From contig CM043947.1 in the NCBI GenBank assembly GCA_014529385.2, forward strand, positions 121,098,891-121,162,890: DNA of 64,000 bases, read 5' to 3'. Source of the stretch: Adiantum capillus-veneris (lineage: Eukaryota > Streptophyta > Polypodiopsida > Polypodiales > Pteridaceae). Made by a program: the position numbers and the translations under genes. Below are positions 1 through 11,510 of the stretch, in pieces (within the stretch, counting starts at the first letter, position 1; every line of letters starts with the position of its first letter). Under the pieces are notes generated by a model. That model had not been told where the DNA came from and ran no database searches. It worked only from the letters and a program-made list of their open reading frames with translations.

Positions 1-286
1 CATCCTCTAGGACAAAATTTTCCTTTTGCTAGACTCGTATTCTTGAGGTCTTAACAATAAAAATATGACACTCATCTTCTCTTGCCTTCATTGCTTCATA
101 ATTTGGTATGCGTCAAGCTTGAAAACAAACACCAACTTAGTTCCAAACACTGCAAGAGAAGAAAGGCAAAAAGTGAAGGTCGTAAAACGACAATGAAAGC
201 GAAACGTCACATGATTCTTTATTCACCATTAGAAGGTAGTGCATAAAAGACAACCATTGCTTGTTGAAGCCTCTTCAAATGGAAAA

Positions 287-1348
287 AATATTATTTGACA
301 TAGAGTAAGGAAACCCCTTATCAATATTATCAGCATGATTCCTTGCATTGGTAGATTTCTTAGCACTTTGTGGAAAAGATAGATGAGGGCATTGTCTCCT
401 CGATGTGCAAATAGTGACCTAGATGTGAGAAAACATCTTCATTGGAGGCCCCTCTAGCAAGTTTCACCTTGCGTGGCATTGGGAATACATTCTCAGTAAC
501 TCCTCATTCCCTCAAAGCGTTCTTGAAGAGGCCATGTAGTGTAGTGTAACCCTTTGTACTAATTCCAACTTCATCACATTCCTTTTGCAAATCAACATCA
601 CTCACGAGATTAGAAAACTTACGCATCACCTCCTTGGTTAAAGCAAAATAGATATGTTTTCCTTTCGGTGTGTGCATGAGTGCTATGACATCTAACTCTT
701 AAGGAAACTAGTAAGCAAATGAATGGGATCCTCTTGGCTTTGGCTACCACATGTCTCTTGGATTAAATTCCTGCAATAAGAAAAATAAAATCACCACAGA
801 AGCGACTTCATACATGTAGGAAATGTGATAGGGTATTAGAAAATGCACCTTGTAGCTATAAATCTTCTCATCCAAGCACCACCTTTGGGAGCAAGGGTCT
901 CTATGGATTATAAGATCCTCTTATGCTCCCTTGCACCTAAAGGTGTCTCTTTCAAACTCAATATGGTACCCTCAAGCTTTGCAATCTTACCATCCTTCTC
1001 TTCCACATGTTGCTAAAGAGTTGGTGCTTCTTTCTCCACATGAATGATCCTCTATTGCAGACTAAAATTGTTATGAATGATAACTTGGTGTTGATGCATC
1101 CACCATTTCACACTATGAGCTCTGATAGTGGACAACCGCTTGCAGTAGCCAAGCAGACGTGGCTCCCCTCTACCTACATATTGCACAAAGGTAGGGAGAC
1201 TATTGAATGTTGGATACACATTAACCAAAGGGTCATTGGGGTAGAGGAAACCATCCACCCAAAGGTCCTCATCTGTGTGACCTGCACTGCAGCATTGTTG
1301 TGTTGTATGTAAGTCATAATGCTTGGAGGGTGCAAACTCTTTTGGCAA
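287..1348 (-). pseudogene. Decayed spliced gene of unknown family
   Basis: Read on the minus strand, one frame runs from about 1348 to 849, then a canonical GT-AG intron (848 to 771, 78 bp), then the frame resumes at 770 in phase and continues to about 372 and, after a shift, to about 287. Phase is kept across the splice (codon split AG|G). Upstream peptides include AGHTDEDLWVDGFLYPND and NVYPTFNSL. A helix-prone stretch follows (HVEEKDGKIAKLEGTIL), and exon 2 holds PKGKHIYFALTKEVMRKF and KVKLARGASNEDVFSHLGHY. Stops near 1035, 1014, 905 and 512 and a frameshift near 693 break it. I do not recognise the family. It may be a captured gene fragment or an old unannotated transposon gene. The splice-phase agreement is what makes me believe it was a gene. 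Confidence 0.55.
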
Positions 1349-1458
1349 CTAGATATGTACGCGTTTTGTTTTTGACCTTGACGATTGTGCTGTGGATGGG
1401 AGATTTGTATTGTCATTTGTATCCATATCATGGAGAGATGGGGTTGCATAGAATAGAA

Positions 1459-1797
1459 TTAAGGAGGTAGAGAGGGGCCAAGGCAGAGTCCAAGAAGACT
1501 GTGCTCCCCTCTATCTACATATTGTAAGAATGAAGCAAGGCTATTGAATGTTGGATACACATTGATGGATGCATCATTAGGGTAGAGGCAACCATGCACC
1601 CAAAGGTCCACATTGGTGTGACCTGCACCACGATGTTGTTGTGCAATTTGCAAGTAATGAAGCTTTGAGGGTGCAAAGTCCTTTGGGAGCCAAACATGTA
1701 GAGAAACCGTTTTCGAACTTGACGATCTTGCTATGGATGGGAGGTTTGTAATGTTGCCTAGCTCCATGGCAAGGGGGATAAAGTTGACCTCAAGCAA
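1459..1797 (-). pseudogene. Diverged second copy of the unknown gene's upstream exon
   Basis: This minus-strand frame of about 112 codons matches the peptide read from 1348 to 1150. Both contain the order PK-D/E-FAPSK, AGHT, DLWV-x-G, LYPND, NVYPTFNSL, QYV and RGE. The nucleotide match (about 1497-1700 against 1140-1330) is clearly weaker than the protein match, so the duplication is old. It lies upstream of the decayed gene in the same orientation, so it is either a tandem exon duplication or a neighbouring paralogue. No known domain is recognised. Confidence 0.5.
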
Positions 1798-1798
1798 T

Positions 1799-2132
1799 AG
1801 TGGAGAGTTGCAGTAGAGCCACAGAGGGGAGAGGTGAGCTATGGAGTGAAGAGCTATGGGATGGAGAGCTACAGGAGAGCTACGGAGTGGAGAGGAGAGC
1901 TATGGAGTGGAGAGTTTTGGATGGAGAGATGCACGAGAGCTATGGAGTGGAGAGCTATGTGATGGAGAGTTGCAGGAGGAGAGCTATGGAGTGGAGCAGA
2001 GGGCTATGGAGTGGAGAGTTGCAGGAGAGCTACAGAGTGGAGAGGAGAGCTATGGAGTGGAGAGCTACATGAGAGATATGGAGTGGAGAAGAGGGCTATG
2101 GAGTGGAGAGCTGCAACAAAGCTATGGAGTGG
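1799..2132. repeat. Purine-rich minisatellite
   Basis: This is a degenerate tandem array built on GAGCTATGGAGTGGAGAG with spacer variants of about 17-26 bp. The long plus-strand frames across it are repeat artefacts. The outer LTR element inserted at the array's own AGTGG motif. Confidence 0.85.
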
Positions 2133-2310
2133 TGTCAGAACAAGGGTCCTACAAGGCAAGGCCCAACCTAGGGGGTCAGGGATCTAGGCCAAGGGCTTGG
2201 ACTGGACCAGTGTGGGACTGGGGATCCGCTTAGGGCAAGAGCTAGGAGCTAGGCCTATATAAAGGGCGGTAGGGAGGAGGATCCTATGTCTTACTCTCCT
2301 AGGTCTTACA
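2133..2310 (+). repeat. 5' LTR of the outer element
   Basis: This is 178 bp, TG...CA bounded, and nearly identical to 16725-16901. A TATA-like TATATAAA lies at 2256-2263, about 55 bp before the LTR end, and is the likely transcription start signal. Confidence 0.92.
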
Positions 2311-2311
2311 T

Positions 2312-2323
2312 TGGTATCAGAGC
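2312..2323 (+). other. Primer-binding site, initiator tRNA-Met type
   Basis: TGGTATCAGAGC begins 2 nt after the LTR. It is the common plant LTR-retrotransposon primer site complementary to the 3' end of initiator tRNA-Met. Confidence 0.9.
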
Positions 2324-4781
2324 CAGTCTTCGGAACTGGGGGTCGTGGACCTTTATTTTGCATGCTTTTTGCATGCTCATGCTATTCTCGACGGTGGAGA
2401 AGCGCCCTTGACAGGCAGGGAAGGCGTGGTCCTTGAAGGGAGGCCGAGGTTGACATGAACGCAGAGAAGTCGTGGGCATGGCCCCTTAAAGGCATAGAGC
2501 CGACGAGGTTGAGGCCGCGGGAAGCGCCCCTTAACGACAGAAGGGAGGAGCTCGACCTTCATGGTTTGAAGCGCAACCAGTTCCAAACAGGTTTGCCTCG
2601 CCATGCTGACCAAGGTTCGTTTCTACCACGAAAGCCGAAACGCGGTGCAGGGCATGCTGCGAGTTGGTCTTCTTTGGCTGCGCCGTCTGCAGAGAACGCC
2701 ATCGCTTGTATGCTTTTTGGGTTTCACACAAAAACGCCCTAAGGCCAATGGCCTTGGGCACTTAAAAAAAAAACTAAGGGAGGGTGCCCACGGGATCACC
2801 CCACCAGTTTTAACCTCTTCGTTTACGCTTCACGGCACCATACCAAACCACCGTATGGGGACGGAGCACCGATTTCTCGAATGCAAGACAGTAGACGCAA
2901 TATGCAGATATGCTTGAGAAAAACGTGCACACACGCCATGATCATCAGGTTTGCCATTTTTGAATTCCCAATGTTTTTCTTTATCCATATGTGAAGAATT
3001 TTTGCAGCATTCTACGAATAAGGTTCCAGAAGTTACTTTTTACTGCAACGGCGAGGCCTGCTGTTAGTTTGGCTAATGGGTATGAAGTGGTGGTTACCAT
3101 ATGGCTCTACGATGGCAAATTTTACCAATTGTGTTCGACACGGTTTCGAGCAAGGCTGAGAGGCAACAATGATGTCGACACTCGGTTCGAGGTTCATTAA
3201 CATTCGAGCCAAGCAATCCAAATGGCACGTTGATAAACATACAATATGAGGTACGAAATAACTTTCGATTGTGTTTGCCAACTTTTTAAATTACATGCTC
3301 TTGTCATACAAGCGAGGCTTGTGATTATTCCTCTTATCAACGGGGCCAAAAGATTAGTACAAGAAATCTTCAAGGGAAGGGAGGTTGTTTCAAGGGATGT
3401 GGCATGTAAGGCAAACACTATTAGGCAAGTCGATGCGAGTACTTTAGCAGGTATGTATGCTGCTTGACATTTTCTTTTCCATGCTTGTACAATTTCAACT
3501 CTGACGGCATCGGCAAGGCTCATGAGCATTCCCAAAAGCATGTTTTTTTGTTTTTCTGCAAACACGAATAGCAACATAAACCCACACTCAAGCACGGCTT
3601 CAGTGAGCAATGTTCTCATTCGTGCATAGCAAAGGTCAATGCATGGTCGTGCTTGAGAATCTCATGGAGATCGGCACGGCATGTTGCTAATCTTGAGGAA
3701 GGAGGCAACAGGTGCTCGACAGGACCAACCATTCACGACCATTTCAAGAAGCTGTCAAGCAAATTGTTAGGGCTTGTCTCCGTAATCAAGCCAAGCAGGT
3801 ACGAGGTACATCTTTTGCTAGACATTTTTATTTTTTGTTTTTCAATACATTGTCCAATTCGACAAGGTCGATTGTTTGTGATTGTCCGACAAGATCGACC
3901 TTCTTTCAATAGGATATTTGTCTATGAGCAAGAGTATCTATAGCTCTGAGACATGGTAGCATCCAAATTGGGTCTACTGAAAAGTATCATGCAAAGACAA
4001 GACTTCCATGTTTGGCCTATGCTATGAGCATACAAACTTGGGATGGACTTAACAATATGCTAGCAAGTTATTTCATGAGAAACAGATGGGCGTATCTGAT
4101 ACAAGGGACGTATCTGTACATACAACAGACCCCACTCGTGCAACAGGTATGCTGCTATACTCCATTTTCTAAGCAAGTTTTCTTTCATGGAATATCGGGC
4201 CAACTGGTTACAACAACAACCAATGCTTTGGCAATTTTATAGGAAGCAGGGCTTTGAGTAACTGGCAAAAATAGGGAATATCAGCTCACAGAATCCCTAC
4301 CAGTCTAACTGTGCAAGGCACTTATGGTTTTGGTTCTCACGATTGAGGCCATCACTCTCTGCAAGGGCTTACAATTCTGCATGCAAGGCATGCTAGTGAG
4401 GTGGATTCATTTCTATCGATTCATGCTTTATGCTTCCGCTATCATTCGCAACTCTGTCAAGGACCGACTAAGTGGATTAATATGATTGTTGGTTGTTATC
4501 AACACACAACAACACTAAAAGGAACCTAAATCTAGGACTTATTTTACGAGCAAAGTGCTAAGGCTAAGTAGTCCTCATACAATCATGACCCCTGCATGGT
4601 AGGTGGGTCGGAATGAGTTTTATCTTTTTCTGTTACCTCTCTCGATGAGAGCGTCATAGCGACAAACTATGGAATGCTTATACAATAAGCTGCAATTTAG
4701 GCATAAGATGCGTAAGGGCAGATAGCTTGGGTACACACTCTAAAACCTTAAGGAAAGTTCCTCAGCCCAGCATGCTCTTGT

Positions 4782-4785
<4 letters not shown>

Positions 4786-4822
<37 letters not shown>
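4786..4822. repeat. (CT)n microsatellite
   Basis: A dinucleotide run of about 37 bp inside the outer element. Confidence 0.95.
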
Positions 4823-4824
<2 letters not shown>

Positions 4825-5643
4825 ACGAGAATAATGAAAATCTTCTAAGAAGCTTTTGATACATGTTTTGCTCGTGAGTCAACCTGAGCCAAGGTGCTCT
4901 ACCTCTCAGCTACCACGTGGCTAAGATGCTACTCAAATTAGTATTCATTGCTTTGTTCATTGAAAACTATTCTGCATCATGGCTATAAAATACATTGGCT
5001 AAGAGCCATGGTCAGGACAAGGGTAAGACCTAACTACTGGCATTCTTTGGGTGATTTTTTTCAAGATCGAACAGCTCTACCCAAGAAAGTATACATAGAT
5101 ATTAATGGACAAGTAAGAGTCTTGTCCGTACGAATGTCTAGGGTGTTATTTTTGCACTATATGTTTCTAGTGCAACACTCAAGTTGAGTTCTCAAAACTC
5201 TTCCACTTACATCAGCTCTTCCACTTACATCAGCTGATCTATACCATGGGGTCTATAGTCAGCAAACAGTTGAGACAGCATGGCTGTTGATACGAGCTAG
5301 GCATCTCACTTGTGTGGATTTCTTACTCTCTCTATAGCACTTCGAGTGTCTATGGCATCCCAGTTTTGGGGTACACTTCCGTGGGTGCTTACTAAATCAT
5401 CCCATGGTCATGGAGGATCACAGTTTGATCTTTGCCATTATACTTTCAAGGCGAGAATTCCGCAATCTACCACGCGGTAGCGGAAAAATTCAACTTTTCA
5501 AGTTGATTCTCATCATTCTGTCCACGGTTAACTAGGTTGGTTACCGTTACCTGCTAGTTGAGCAGTTTCTACAAAGGGTCTTTCCAAAGGGTTTCACTAC
5601 ATCTATTCTACTCAACGGGTTTGGATTGCGAAGGCAACACCCA

Positions 5644-5832
5644 GGGTTTTTAGTGCAATGTTGCTTGGGTTTTTCACAGGGAGGGAATGTACTCCTGTGC
5701 ATTTGAATACGGGTTATTGACCTTTCAGTTCAATGTTGCTTGGGTTTTTAGTGCAATGTTGCTTGGGTTTTTCACAGGGAGGGAATGTACTCCTGTGCAT
5801 TTGAATACGGGTTATTGACCTTTCAGTTCAAT
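5644..5832. repeat. 98-bp tandem duplication
   Basis: Two nearly perfect units begin at the GGGTTTTTAGTGCAATG motif at 5644 and 5742. Both contain TTGCTTGGGTTTTTCACAGG. Confidence 0.9.
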
Positions 5833-6280
5833 CCCAAGGGCCATGCCAAGGGCAGGTCGAAACAAGTATTTTGGGTCGTAGTATCCAAAGTACATTATGC
5901 TATTATGAATCCACTTGTAGGATTCGATTTGGCACACGTTGTCACATGTGATACAACATGGTCTAGGAACTCAAGGAGTTTGGTTTAGCAAGTGTGGAGC
6001 AACGAATGAGGGTCCCTCTCACTCTTGTCGCAGAGTGTTTAGAGTTACCTCCACACACAAGTACATCTTGTACTTGATGGATGTTGCTTTTTCGGCCATC
6101 CTTATTTGAGACATATTCCGCATGTGGTGAATATGAGTCTCTGGGACTGACACTGGCGCCTAATTCTTAATGATGTGTCGTGATGAAGTCCCTACGTGCT
6201 GGTCGCATCCGTTTATTAGACCATTTGGAGCACATAGTATCAAGAACAATTTCAGTGGCCAGAAATTGTCGGGCACTCAA

Positions 6281-6361
6281 TACAGATTTGTTGCAATGAC
6301 AAGTGCTGTTAAACCACCTCAGTACAAATTTGTTGCAATGACAAGTGCTGTGAAACCACCT
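6281..6361. repeat. 42-bp tandem duplication
   Basis: Two units share TTGTTGCAATGACAAGTGCT with three mismatches between them. Confidence 0.9.
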
Positions 6362-7003
6362 TAACGGAGGGTCATTTCTACATATATCCAAGTATGCTAA
6401 GTTACTGAGAATGCCTCATGGTTGGTACATAGGTGTGACTGATCTTTCACATTCTGTTGTGGTCCAACTCTTGTTGAAAGGCTTTTACTTACGTACCGTG
6501 GAAAGTCTCGTCATGGACTTGCGGTTTGGATAAATTTGTGTTAAATGCATGCACACTAGGTGTTATGGGCCCTAGTGTTTAACATTGATTTATTTAGAGC
6601 GGCATGCCAATTCATGGACTTTTATTCTCTCTGCACCTTTTTGCACTGCATGTGCAATCTGTCTTGCAGATTTATTATGAGTTTACACCTTGCCATACAA
6701 GGCACTGGCTTAGGATGGGTGTCTATGGGTTGGATGGTCTAAACTCTAGGAGCTTACTCGAGTCCCACCCGCTTTCAACCTAGTTGGTTGTCTTCACTCC
6801 ATATAAAATATATGGCTGGATACTCAATGATTGAGTCCTAGTTTATCGACAGTCAGGGAAGATTGTCTGTAAGTGGTTGGGGAACAACACCTCACTCTTA
6901 CTGCCACTATTCATCTCGTGTTGGATGGGCAACTTAAAAATATTTCTTTTGCTAAAGGATCTGCTAAGAGCATACGTTAGCACAACGCATTTCTGAATAG
7001 ATG

Positions 7004-7597
7004 TGTTAACCCTCACGGCTCACAGACACCCCATCACCTACGACGGACGTGTATTATGTATTTGGTAGAGTCAGGTACCGGGCTTGTCGGACCAATAGGA
7101 AAAGGGTAAGAGTGATCGCCGATGAGAGGCGCACTCTAACTGGACATTCAAGGGATTAGTTGGCTAAGCATGGGCGCCCAAGTGTGAATGGGGTGAGCTC
7201 ATATAAAAGCCAACTAAACCTAAAATTCATTCATTCTCTCATTTGTGCAATAGAAGAGTGCTCTTGCTCCATCTCCATCTCCATCTTCTTCTTCTTCACC
7301 TCCTTGTGTGTGTGTGTGTGTATGTGAGAGAGAGAGAGAGAGAGAGGTAGAGTGTGTGTGCGATCGAGCATTACGAAGGCACGACGGCGGCGAAGCGTTT
7401 GAGCGCAGCACGACTGCAGCTTCTTCTTCATCACGGCGAGGAATCCACCACGAAGGCGAGTGTAGAGCGGTGAGTGACACACCCTTTGCTCTCTTGAGCT
7501 TGCTAGTTTAGGCTTGTTGTGTGCTTGGAGCCATTTGTGGCTCGCACACGGTGTATCGGCAAGTTCTTTGCTTCGACAGTGTGGCAAGGAGCGCACA
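7004..7597 (+). repeat. 5' LTR of the nested element
   Basis: 594 bp. A TATA-like ATATAAAA is at 7201-7208. A (GT)n(GA)n tract at about 7304-7346 differs in length and composition from the same tract in the 3' LTR. Confidence 0.93.
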
Positions 7598-7601
7598 TTT
7601 T

Positions 7602-7619
7602 TGGCGCCGTTGCCGGGGA
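7602..7619 (+). other. Primer-binding site, tRNA-Asp type
   Basis: TGGCGCCGTTGCCGGGGA starts 5 nt after the LTR end. This matches the tRNA-Asp-primed site known from plant Athila/Tat gypsy elements. Confidence 0.85.
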
Positions 7620-7681
7620 AATGCCCTACACTAAGCTCGGTTAAGCACTTTACACTTTCTTGTGATGCAATTTCAATTGAA

Positions 7682-7759
7682 GGATTTGTGAAGAAGGAAG
7701 GTGTGTGGTTGTGTGGAGAAGGATTTGTGAAGAAGGAGACTGTGTGGTTGTGTGGAGAA
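7682..7759. repeat. 39-bp tandem duplication in the leader
   Basis: Two units begin GGATTTGTGAAGAAGGA and end GTGTGGTTGTGTGGAGAA. They lie between the primer site and gag. The rest of 7620-8655 is untranslated leader with an A-rich stretch and no supported gene. Confidence 0.85.
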
Positions 7760-8655
7760 GATTTTTGTTACACTGTACTGTCTTTTTTGTTTTCTGTAAA
7801 GAAGGAGTTACAATTTTTTTGCAATGTATTGTTAGAATTAAGGTATTAGCTATGGAATGTTAGTTCTGTAAGGTTCAATGTTAGTTCTGTAAGGTTAGTT
7901 TTGTAGATTTGTTAGCTACTGTAGTACTGTGTAAATAGTGTTAGAGTGTGTGTGGCAGTATCTCTATTAGCTGTAAGTAGATAAGTTAGGTGTAGGTTAA
8001 GTGTGTGTGTGCGTGTGCGTGCGCGCGCGGCGCGGCCGCGGCGACTTTAAAAAAAAAAAAAATCTTTAAAAAAGAAAAATTTTAAAAAGAAGGATCGGGC
8101 TGGGGATCATTCCCCAAGCTCAAGCCCAAACCCAGACCTCAGTCCTCAATTTTAAAATATAGTTTATACACCTTTTTATATTTAAAAACTATTTTTAGGA
8201 TTTCGAGGACTATAAAGACTATTTTTAGGATTTCGAGGGCTTCACGTAGCCGAATAGGGAGCTGTAAAGCACGGCACGTTTCTTTAACCAAAACGCTCGT
8301 CTTGAGCTATTACACGCCATATTTTGTGGCTTGGTTACAAAAAATAACCAAGAATAACGAAAAACTTGGGTTATAAACACATTAAAAAAAAAAAAAAAAA
8401 CTAAGTGAGCGGCCTTCACGGGCACTCACCAACGCGCTTAGAGTGTGGAAGTCATATGAACCTATGCTCTGGACGAGTGTTAGAGCACGAGCATATTGGT
8501 AGTGCCTCCATTTACGCGGGCACCCATTATTCTTCCACCCTAGGTTCTGGACCTTCGGCCGGGACTCCTCAGCCGGGACTCCGGCCGGGACTCAAGGTAG
8601 CGCGACCCAAGATCCTCATATCACGTCTAGTGATTCTTCCTCTGACTACGAAGTC

Positions 8656-11482
8656 ATGGAGGGGTATCCTACACCAAACCCTGATAGTTCAAGTCAAGAC
8701 ATGCATGCCATGGGCCCACGGCCCGGGTCCAGCGTGTTTAGCCGCTTAAAAGAGACCCTTAGTAGAGCTACTCGCTCCGAACATGCGGTTAATGAAATAA
8801 ATGAAGGGAGTGGGGAAGTAAATTCGTCATTCATGCCTAAAATAGACTCTATGCTTCTTGAGAGTGTGCATGTGAATGTTCCATCCACTGCACCTCCTGA
8901 TCCTTTATGTAGACTATCTCCCTCTGACTCCCGACCATGGTAGGAGTCTTGCCGAAGTGCAAGAGATCGAACGCTATATGCAAGCAACAAGGGAGAGGGA
9001 AATTGAGAACCTACGAGGGATAGAACAAAGTCGACGAGCCCTGAAAGCAAAGGCTCCTATGACAACAATCATCCCAGCCGAGCAGCCGAGTGCTCCCAAG
9101 GTAGCAGTCACGGAGGGGCAAGCTATGGGGAGCAATAATGCTTCCACTTCAAGGGAAACCTCCAGCACGCCAGGCCTAGATGGGATATTCCTAAAAAAAA
9201 TTTGGGAGTATGACCTACAAGTAGAAGCTTTAACTGATCGGTACACAGGACACACCTATCATGTGGGCTGGTTAGATGTTTTACAATCCACATCGGGTGC
9301 TACTAGCATAGATGAGCAACAACAGAAAGTCTGTGATGTCCTCCATGTGATTGTCGAGTTAGAAAGACAGAACACAGGGATCAACATGCCTTCAACAGGC
9401 CTAATGAGATTCTTGGATACGGGAAAGGCCAACCAACCAACCCTATCACAAATGGAGACTCCCTCAATGAGCCCCATTGATCCTCCATATGTTGTTTCGC
9501 AAGGAGCCTCAGTACAATCTGAGCCCACAAGTGGCAGCTTTACCTTCCCAGATCTAGCTCATCTTTCTCTTAATGATACTATGGCTACCATGCATATCCC
9601 AGTGGTGAGCATGACAAGAAGTACACCATGGAGTTCATTTGTTAATACTGCGCCGATGCCTAGTAGCACAGTGCCCCCAACTATACCTACATGTATGTAT
9701 CAATCATGTGCACCTGTCATACCTCAGCCTCATGTAGCTCCTACACCTTCGATTATTCCAAGAGCTTACAATCCACAATGGAATTATCCAAGCTCTTATA
9801 CAAGTGGAGCCATGCCATTTAATAATAACATGCCATATCAGGCACCCCCTATGCCTAGGGCCACACCTGTAAACTTTGGACCACCGTCTGGTACACCACC
9901 ATACGAAATATGGGACCCAAGAGCCGCGCGTATGCCAAGGCCAAGGCCAACTCCCATCTCACATGTGGTTCCAGGAGCACATACACCCATTATACCTGCT
10001 CAAATAGGAGATTTGGCAGCATTTTCTCAAACTATCGGTCGCTCTATTGCAGAAAACATGCAAAGTGCACTTGATAGAGAGCCTAGGAGCAAGGCAGTTC
10101 AAGTAGCTAAGCTCACACAGAAATTCAATGGAGATGGAGATGCTAGAAAGCATATGTAAGTCTTTGAACATGTGTGCGATTCCTTGGAAGAGCACAATGA
10201 GCTACATAAGTGTAAGGCTTTGAGTTTAACCCTAAGCGGAAAGGCTGGAGATTGGTATAGAACCTTAAGAGTAGAAGAGAAAACGATCTACTCTACTCTT
10301 AGGAGAGTGTTCTTAAAAGAATACATACGAGAGGGAGTACTTTGGGGTGTAGCCTCTTAGCTCCAGAAAGCCCAACGAGAAGAAGGTGAATCCGTGAGAG
10401 ACTTCATTAGTCGCCTAAAGAATTTGAATTCTCGATGCAATCCAAACGAGCGATTCAACAACAACCAATTGCTCGATAGATTCATTAGGGGACTACAACA
10501 TGAAAGTATCTATAATGGCCTAGTCATTAGAGGTATCACTACTTGGGAAGCAGTCACCATGAATGCAATCCAATTGGAGGATAATTTAATGATTGCAGGA
10601 GAAAGAGTGTCCGTCGAGCCGAAGTCTAGTAGCTCGCAAGCATCAGGGCATGAGCCAATGAAGATAAAGCCAATCGTGAAAGAGCAAACGATATCTGAGA
10701 TGACTTTGGCAGATCTCACCAAGGCCATCCAAGAAAGCCTTAGGGGTAATCGTGCTCCACAAAACACTCATATGTATCCAAGAAGGGAGCAGCAATGGTG
10801 CTCAATTTGCTTGGGCCCACATACTACGAGTGAATGCCCTACTTTCAGAGTAAAGTTTAACGGGACTTGTAACGCGTGTGGTAGGTATGGCTATCAAGCG
10901 AATGATTGCCTAATGCTTAAACACATCAGGGAAAATAGACCGCCTATAGCTTGGGCAGACTCACCTCGAGTTCTTGCATTGATGCCTACCCCACCCATGG
11001 AGCAACAGTTGCCATTACGTCACATGGTCCCTAGAACCCAAAATGTGGTCCAAACCACACCGTTGCCACCTCCAGTGCTAGGACCGCAACCCCCTCATCC
11101 AAGAGTTACACCTATGAACCAAATAGGTTGCGAGTCATCTAGTACTTATGTAGATTGCGAAGAGGACATAGACTCTAGTATCACCTATGGAGTCGACATG
11201 CTTGAGCAGTGTCCCATGTACTATATGGAAGACCATTGGGGACAAATCAAACCGGTATATCAAGCTATTGTGCTAGCAGCAAGAGGCCAAAACATTAATA
11301 GTTTTGCCAGGAGACCACCTCTTCAGTGCTACGAATGTGGTGGACCACATCGAGTAGCTGAGTGCCCCATTAGAATGCAAAAGAATGCTGCACTAATGCA
11401 AACAAGTCAAGGGAGTGCATTGGCAATGCCAATACTCATTTGTAATCGTTGTGGCATAGATCATTTGATCGCAGTGTCCTAA
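8656..11482 (+). pseudogene. gag: Gag of the nested element, interrupted
   Basis: This encodes the structural capsid/nucleocapsid precursor. The frame opening at 8656 shifts near 8900-8940 into the frame of 8876-11482. There a charged helical region (about 8940-9060) is followed by a Pro/Ser/Thr-rich linker to about 10100. The capsid-type Retrotrans_gag region spans about 10150-10610, with LTLSGKAGDWYRTL, ESVRDFISRLKNLNSRC and LLDRFIRGL. It is broken by in-frame stops near 10157 and 10360. Nucleocapsid zinc knuckles follow: C-X2-C-X3-H-X4-C at about 10798-10836, a second with Tyr in place of His at about 10870-10910, and another C-X2-C-X3-H-X4-C at about 11328-11366. A fourth, near 11440-11485, is cut by a one-base shift. 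The order gag then protease, in the sense of the LTRs, supports the call. Confidence 0.85.
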
Positions 11483-11510
11483 CAATCCAAACGCGCCGAA
11501 AATCACACCA

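Larger units (their letters stand above)
2324..7003 (+). other. Internal region of the outer element (left part), no gene seen
   Basis: About 4.7 kb holds only short frames in all six phases and no retroviral motif that I can read. It contains small tandem duplications (5206-5242, 5644-5832, 6281-6361) and one CT microsatellite. I see nothing here that supports a protein. Confidence 0.6.

Noticed and set aside
2377-2917. Short frames on both strands just after the outer element's primer site
   Set aside because: GC-rich leader sequence. No gag motif, and competing frames on both strands give no preference.
9259-9528. Minus-strand frames inside the nested element's gag region
   Set aside because: Shadows of the sense gag frame, which has domain support.
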